A stretch of DNA of 64,000 nucleotides, taken from JAIBJN01 sp963802795 (GTDB taxonomy: Bacteria; Actinomycetota; Thermoleophilia; Gaiellales; Gaiellaceae). The position numbers and the translations under genes are program-made. Under the pieces are notes generated by a model. The model was not told where the DNA came from. It searched no databases and saw nothing but the letters and a program-made list of their open reading frames with translations. Positions within the stretch are counted from its first letter, which is position 1. Each line of letters opens with the position of its first letter. Location: contig CAWDJV010000006.1 in NCBI GenBank assembly GCA_963802795.1, forward strand, positions 1 through 64,000, given 5' to 3'. Shown piece by piece: positions 62,347 to 64,000 of this stretch.

Positions 62347-63452
62347 CGATCACGGGCGTCCGACTCCGGCGCCTGCGCTTCCCGCTCGACCCGCCGTTCG
62401 CGCCCGCCTGGGACCCGAATCCCCGCCACGCGCTCGAGGCGACCCTCGTCTTCGTCGAGACCGACGAAGGGCTGACCGGGATCGGGTCCGGCGACACGAT
62501 GGACGGCTTCGAGCGCTTCGAGGAGCTGTTCGTCGGCCACGACCCGCTCGACATCGAACGCCACGTGCGCGTCCTCGAGACGATCACGTTCCACGCGGGT
62601 CGCTACTGGCCGCTCGAGGCGGCCCTCTGGGACCTCGCCGGCAAGGCCGAAGGGAGGCCCGCCGCGCGCCTCCTCGGCGGCCGAGCGACCCGCGTGGCCG
62701 CCTACGCGTCCACGGCCGTGCAGCGGGAGCCCGCGACAGCCGCGGAGCACGCCGCAGCTCTCGTCGAGCAGGGTTTCGGGGCGCTCAAGCTCAGGATCGA
62801 CCGCACTCGGCTTTCGGAGGGCATCGCGAGCGTCGCCGCCGTCCGGGAGGAGGTAGGCCGTGGGGTCGAGATCATGGTCGACCTCAACCAGGGATGGCAG
62901 ATGCCGGGCGACCTCGATCCGCTCCTCGACCTCGAATCCGTGCTACCGGCAGCCGTGAGCCTGCGCGAGCTCGGCGTCCTCTGGCTCGAAGAGCCGCTCC
63001 CCGCCCACGACGTCGTCGGGCTCGCGCGCCTCCGGGCCGAGACCGGTCTGCGCATCGCGGGCGGAGAGATGGCGCGCACGCCCCACGAGCTGGAGGAGTA
63101 CCTGCGCGCGGACGCGCTCGACGTGTACCAGCCGGACGCCGTGCTCGCGGTCGGGCTCCTGCGGGCCAAGGAGCTCGCCGAGCGCGTCGTCCCGCAGGGG
63201 CTCTGGTTCACGCCGCACACCTGGACGAACGGGATCGGGCTCCTCGCGAACCTCCACCTCGCGGCCGGTGCCGGGGGCGGGCCGTACCTGGAGTACCCCT
63301 TCGACCCTCCCGGTTGGACGCCGGAGCGCCGGGACTTCATGCTTGCCGACCCGGTGCGTCCCGGCGCCGACGGGTTCCTCGTCGTCCCCGACCGGCCCGG
63401 GCTCGGGCTCGAGCTCGACGACGACGCGGTGGAGCGCTACGCGCTGAGTTGA
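62343..63452 (+). CDS. enolase superfamily dehydratase/racemase (mandelate racemase-like)
   Basis: 369 residues from GTG 62343. The capping domain starts ITGVRLRRLRFPLDPPFAPA; the barrel has AALVEQGFGALKLRIDRTRL (catalytic Lys on strand 2), VEIMVDLNQGWQMPGDLDPL (metal Asp), LWLEEPLPAHDVVGLARLRA (Glu), LRIAGGEMARTPHELEEYL (Glu) and GLWFTPHTWTNGIGLLANLH, whose His is the likely base on strand 7, as in acid-sugar dehydratases. It removes a proton next to a carboxylate, with dehydration or epimerisation to follow. Confidence 0.9.
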   Translation: MTITGVRLRRLRFPLDPPFAPAWDPNPRHALEATLVFVETDEGLTGIGSGDTMDGFERFEELFVGHDPLDIERHVRVLETITFHAGRYWPLEAALWDLAGKAEGRPAARLLGGRATRVAAYASTAVQREPATAAEHAAALVEQGFGALKLRIDRTRLSEGIASVAAVREEVGRGVEIMVDLNQGWQMPGDLDPLLDLESVLPAAVSLRELGVLWLEEPLPAHDVVGLARLRAETGLRIAGGEMARTPHELEEYLRADALDVYQPDAVLAVGLLRAKELAERVVPQGLWFTPHTWTNGIGLLANLHLAAGAGGGPYLEYPFDPPGWTPERRDFMLADPVRPGADGFLVVPDRPGLGLELDDDAVERYALS

Positions 63453-63454
63453 CC

Positions 63455-64000
63455 ATGCCGACGTACGACGTCCACCAGCACCTCCTCCCCGAGCCGCTCC
63501 TCACGGCTCTCAGGGCTCGCGTGGAGCCGCCGCGGATCGCCGGCGGAACGCTCGAGCTTCGCTCCGGGTCGTTCCCGTTCGACGAGCGTGCCCACGACTT
63601 CGGCGAGCGCGCCGCCCTGCTCGACCGGGACGGGATCGACGTCGCCGTCGTCTCGCTCGCGCCGACCATGGAGACGGAGGCGCATCCGGAGCTCCGGGAC
63701 GCCTATCACGAGGGCATCGAAGCGGTCGTCGCGTCCTCGACCGGCCGCGTCCGGGCCCTCGCGGCGGGCGTTTGCCTGGACGGGTTCGCCGGGGCATGCG
63801 TCTCGGCCGGCGCGCTCGTCGCAGGGCTCGGAGACCTCCCGGACGAGCTCGAGGCCGCGGGTCAGGTGCTCTTCGTCCATCCGGGCCCGCCGGACGCGGC
63901 GCCCGGGGGAGCTCCACCGTGGTGGGCGGCCGTCGTCGACTACACGGCGCAAATGCAGGCCGCGTTCTTCGCCTGGCTCGCCGACGGCGCCTCGCGCTAC
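63455..64000 (+). CDS. amidohydrolase family protein (cut by window end)
   Basis: 182 residues visible with no stop before the window edge. The first metal motif is TYDVHQHLLPEPLLTALRA (H-x-H). Then comes ERAALLDRDGIDVAVVSLAP, and AGQVLFVHPGPPDAAPG with the third metal His. This is the amidohydrolase_2 (ACMSD/decarboxylase-like) branch that hydrolyses or decarboxylates ring acids. It starts 2 bases after the enolase gene stop, so it belongs to the operon. Confidence 0.85.
   Translation, partial: MPTYDVHQHLLPEPLLTALRARVEPPRIAGGTLELRSGSFPFDERAHDFGERAALLDRDGIDVAVVSLAPTMETEAHPELRDAYHEGIEAVVASSTGRVRALAAGVCLDGFAGACVSAGALVAGLGDLPDELEAAGQVLFVHPGPPDAAPGGAPPWWAAVVDYTAQMQAAFFAWLADGASRY

Overview
The window is 64 kb of very GC-rich bacterial DNA. 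Gene content (actinobacterial DHA2 transporters, SnoaL-tailed ECF sigma factors, HAAS/PadR pair, TAxxxT -10 boxes 6-7 bases from start codons, no rRNA) points to an uncultured Actinomycetota. A Thermoleophilia (Gaiella-like) origin is my inference from the overall style of the proteins, not something a single marker proves. No replication origin, CRISPR array, phage block or intact insertion sequence is visible. About one gene in three is broken by single-base indels while both halves stay perfectly conserved. This is most simply explained by read or assembly errors, so broken genes are annotated here over their full extent.

Region 1-7.3 kb is poor in intact genes: a GNAT acetyltransferase and a WhiG/FliA-type sigma factor shredded by frameshifts, tRNA-Trp, a 0.7 kb gene-free stretch with strong inverted repeats, two abutting gene fragments, a lipoprotein, an ankyrin protein, DUF4396, a DNase I-like nuclease, a glyoxalase-fold protein, a holin-like membrane pair and tRNA-Thr. 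Region 7.4-24.5 kb is chromosomal housekeeping and stress genes: a cupin-adenylate cyclase, AraC-VOC-DUF1801 operon, PadR-HAAS pair, epoxide hydrolase, secreted beta-helix protein, two HTH_42 (YcaQ-like) proteins around a PIN toxin, MMPL exporter, ECF sigma factor, TrmO, FMN-binding oxidase and EamA transporter. Region 24.5-36.8 kb holds a B3/4 protein, a secreted GH3 beta-glucosidase with a LacI-like operator, a DHFR-like reductase, an ABC-2 exporter, an alpha/beta hydrolase with an MFS pump, and an Ada-AlkA / ECF sigma / MFS / YCII operon.

Region 36.8-43.6 kb is a nitrogen-assimilation locus: glutamate synthase large subunit (no small subunit in the window) divergent from glnK-amt. The intergenic region carries a long inverted repeat and a two-hairpin leader ending in an intrinsic terminator. 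The PII protein has Phe where the modifiable T-loop Tyr51 should be. Region 43.6-49.3 kb has a secreted beta-propeller, aquaporin, nitroreductase-thioesterase pair, another DHA2 pump and an ATP-grasp ligase.

Region 49.3-64 kb is the most interesting part: a nearly continuous plus-strand catabolic locus. Its order is a stand-alone MetE-type zinc methyltransferase core, a histidine/aromatic ammonia-lyase homologue that lacks the Ala-Ser-Gly triad forming the MIO cofactor, a Gfo/Idh/MocA oxidoreductase, a nucleoside hydrolase, a dipeptide/nickel-type ABC importer with a fused double ATPase, two zinc alcohol dehydrogenases (one divergent), a formaldehyde-activating-enzyme homologue, an enolase-superfamily dehydratase/racemase and an amidohydrolase cut by the window edge. 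Import, methyl transfer, cofactor-free elimination and one-carbon handling together suggest breakdown of a methylated or quaternary-amine compound, possibly of the betaine/ergothioneine kind. That is a hypothesis only.
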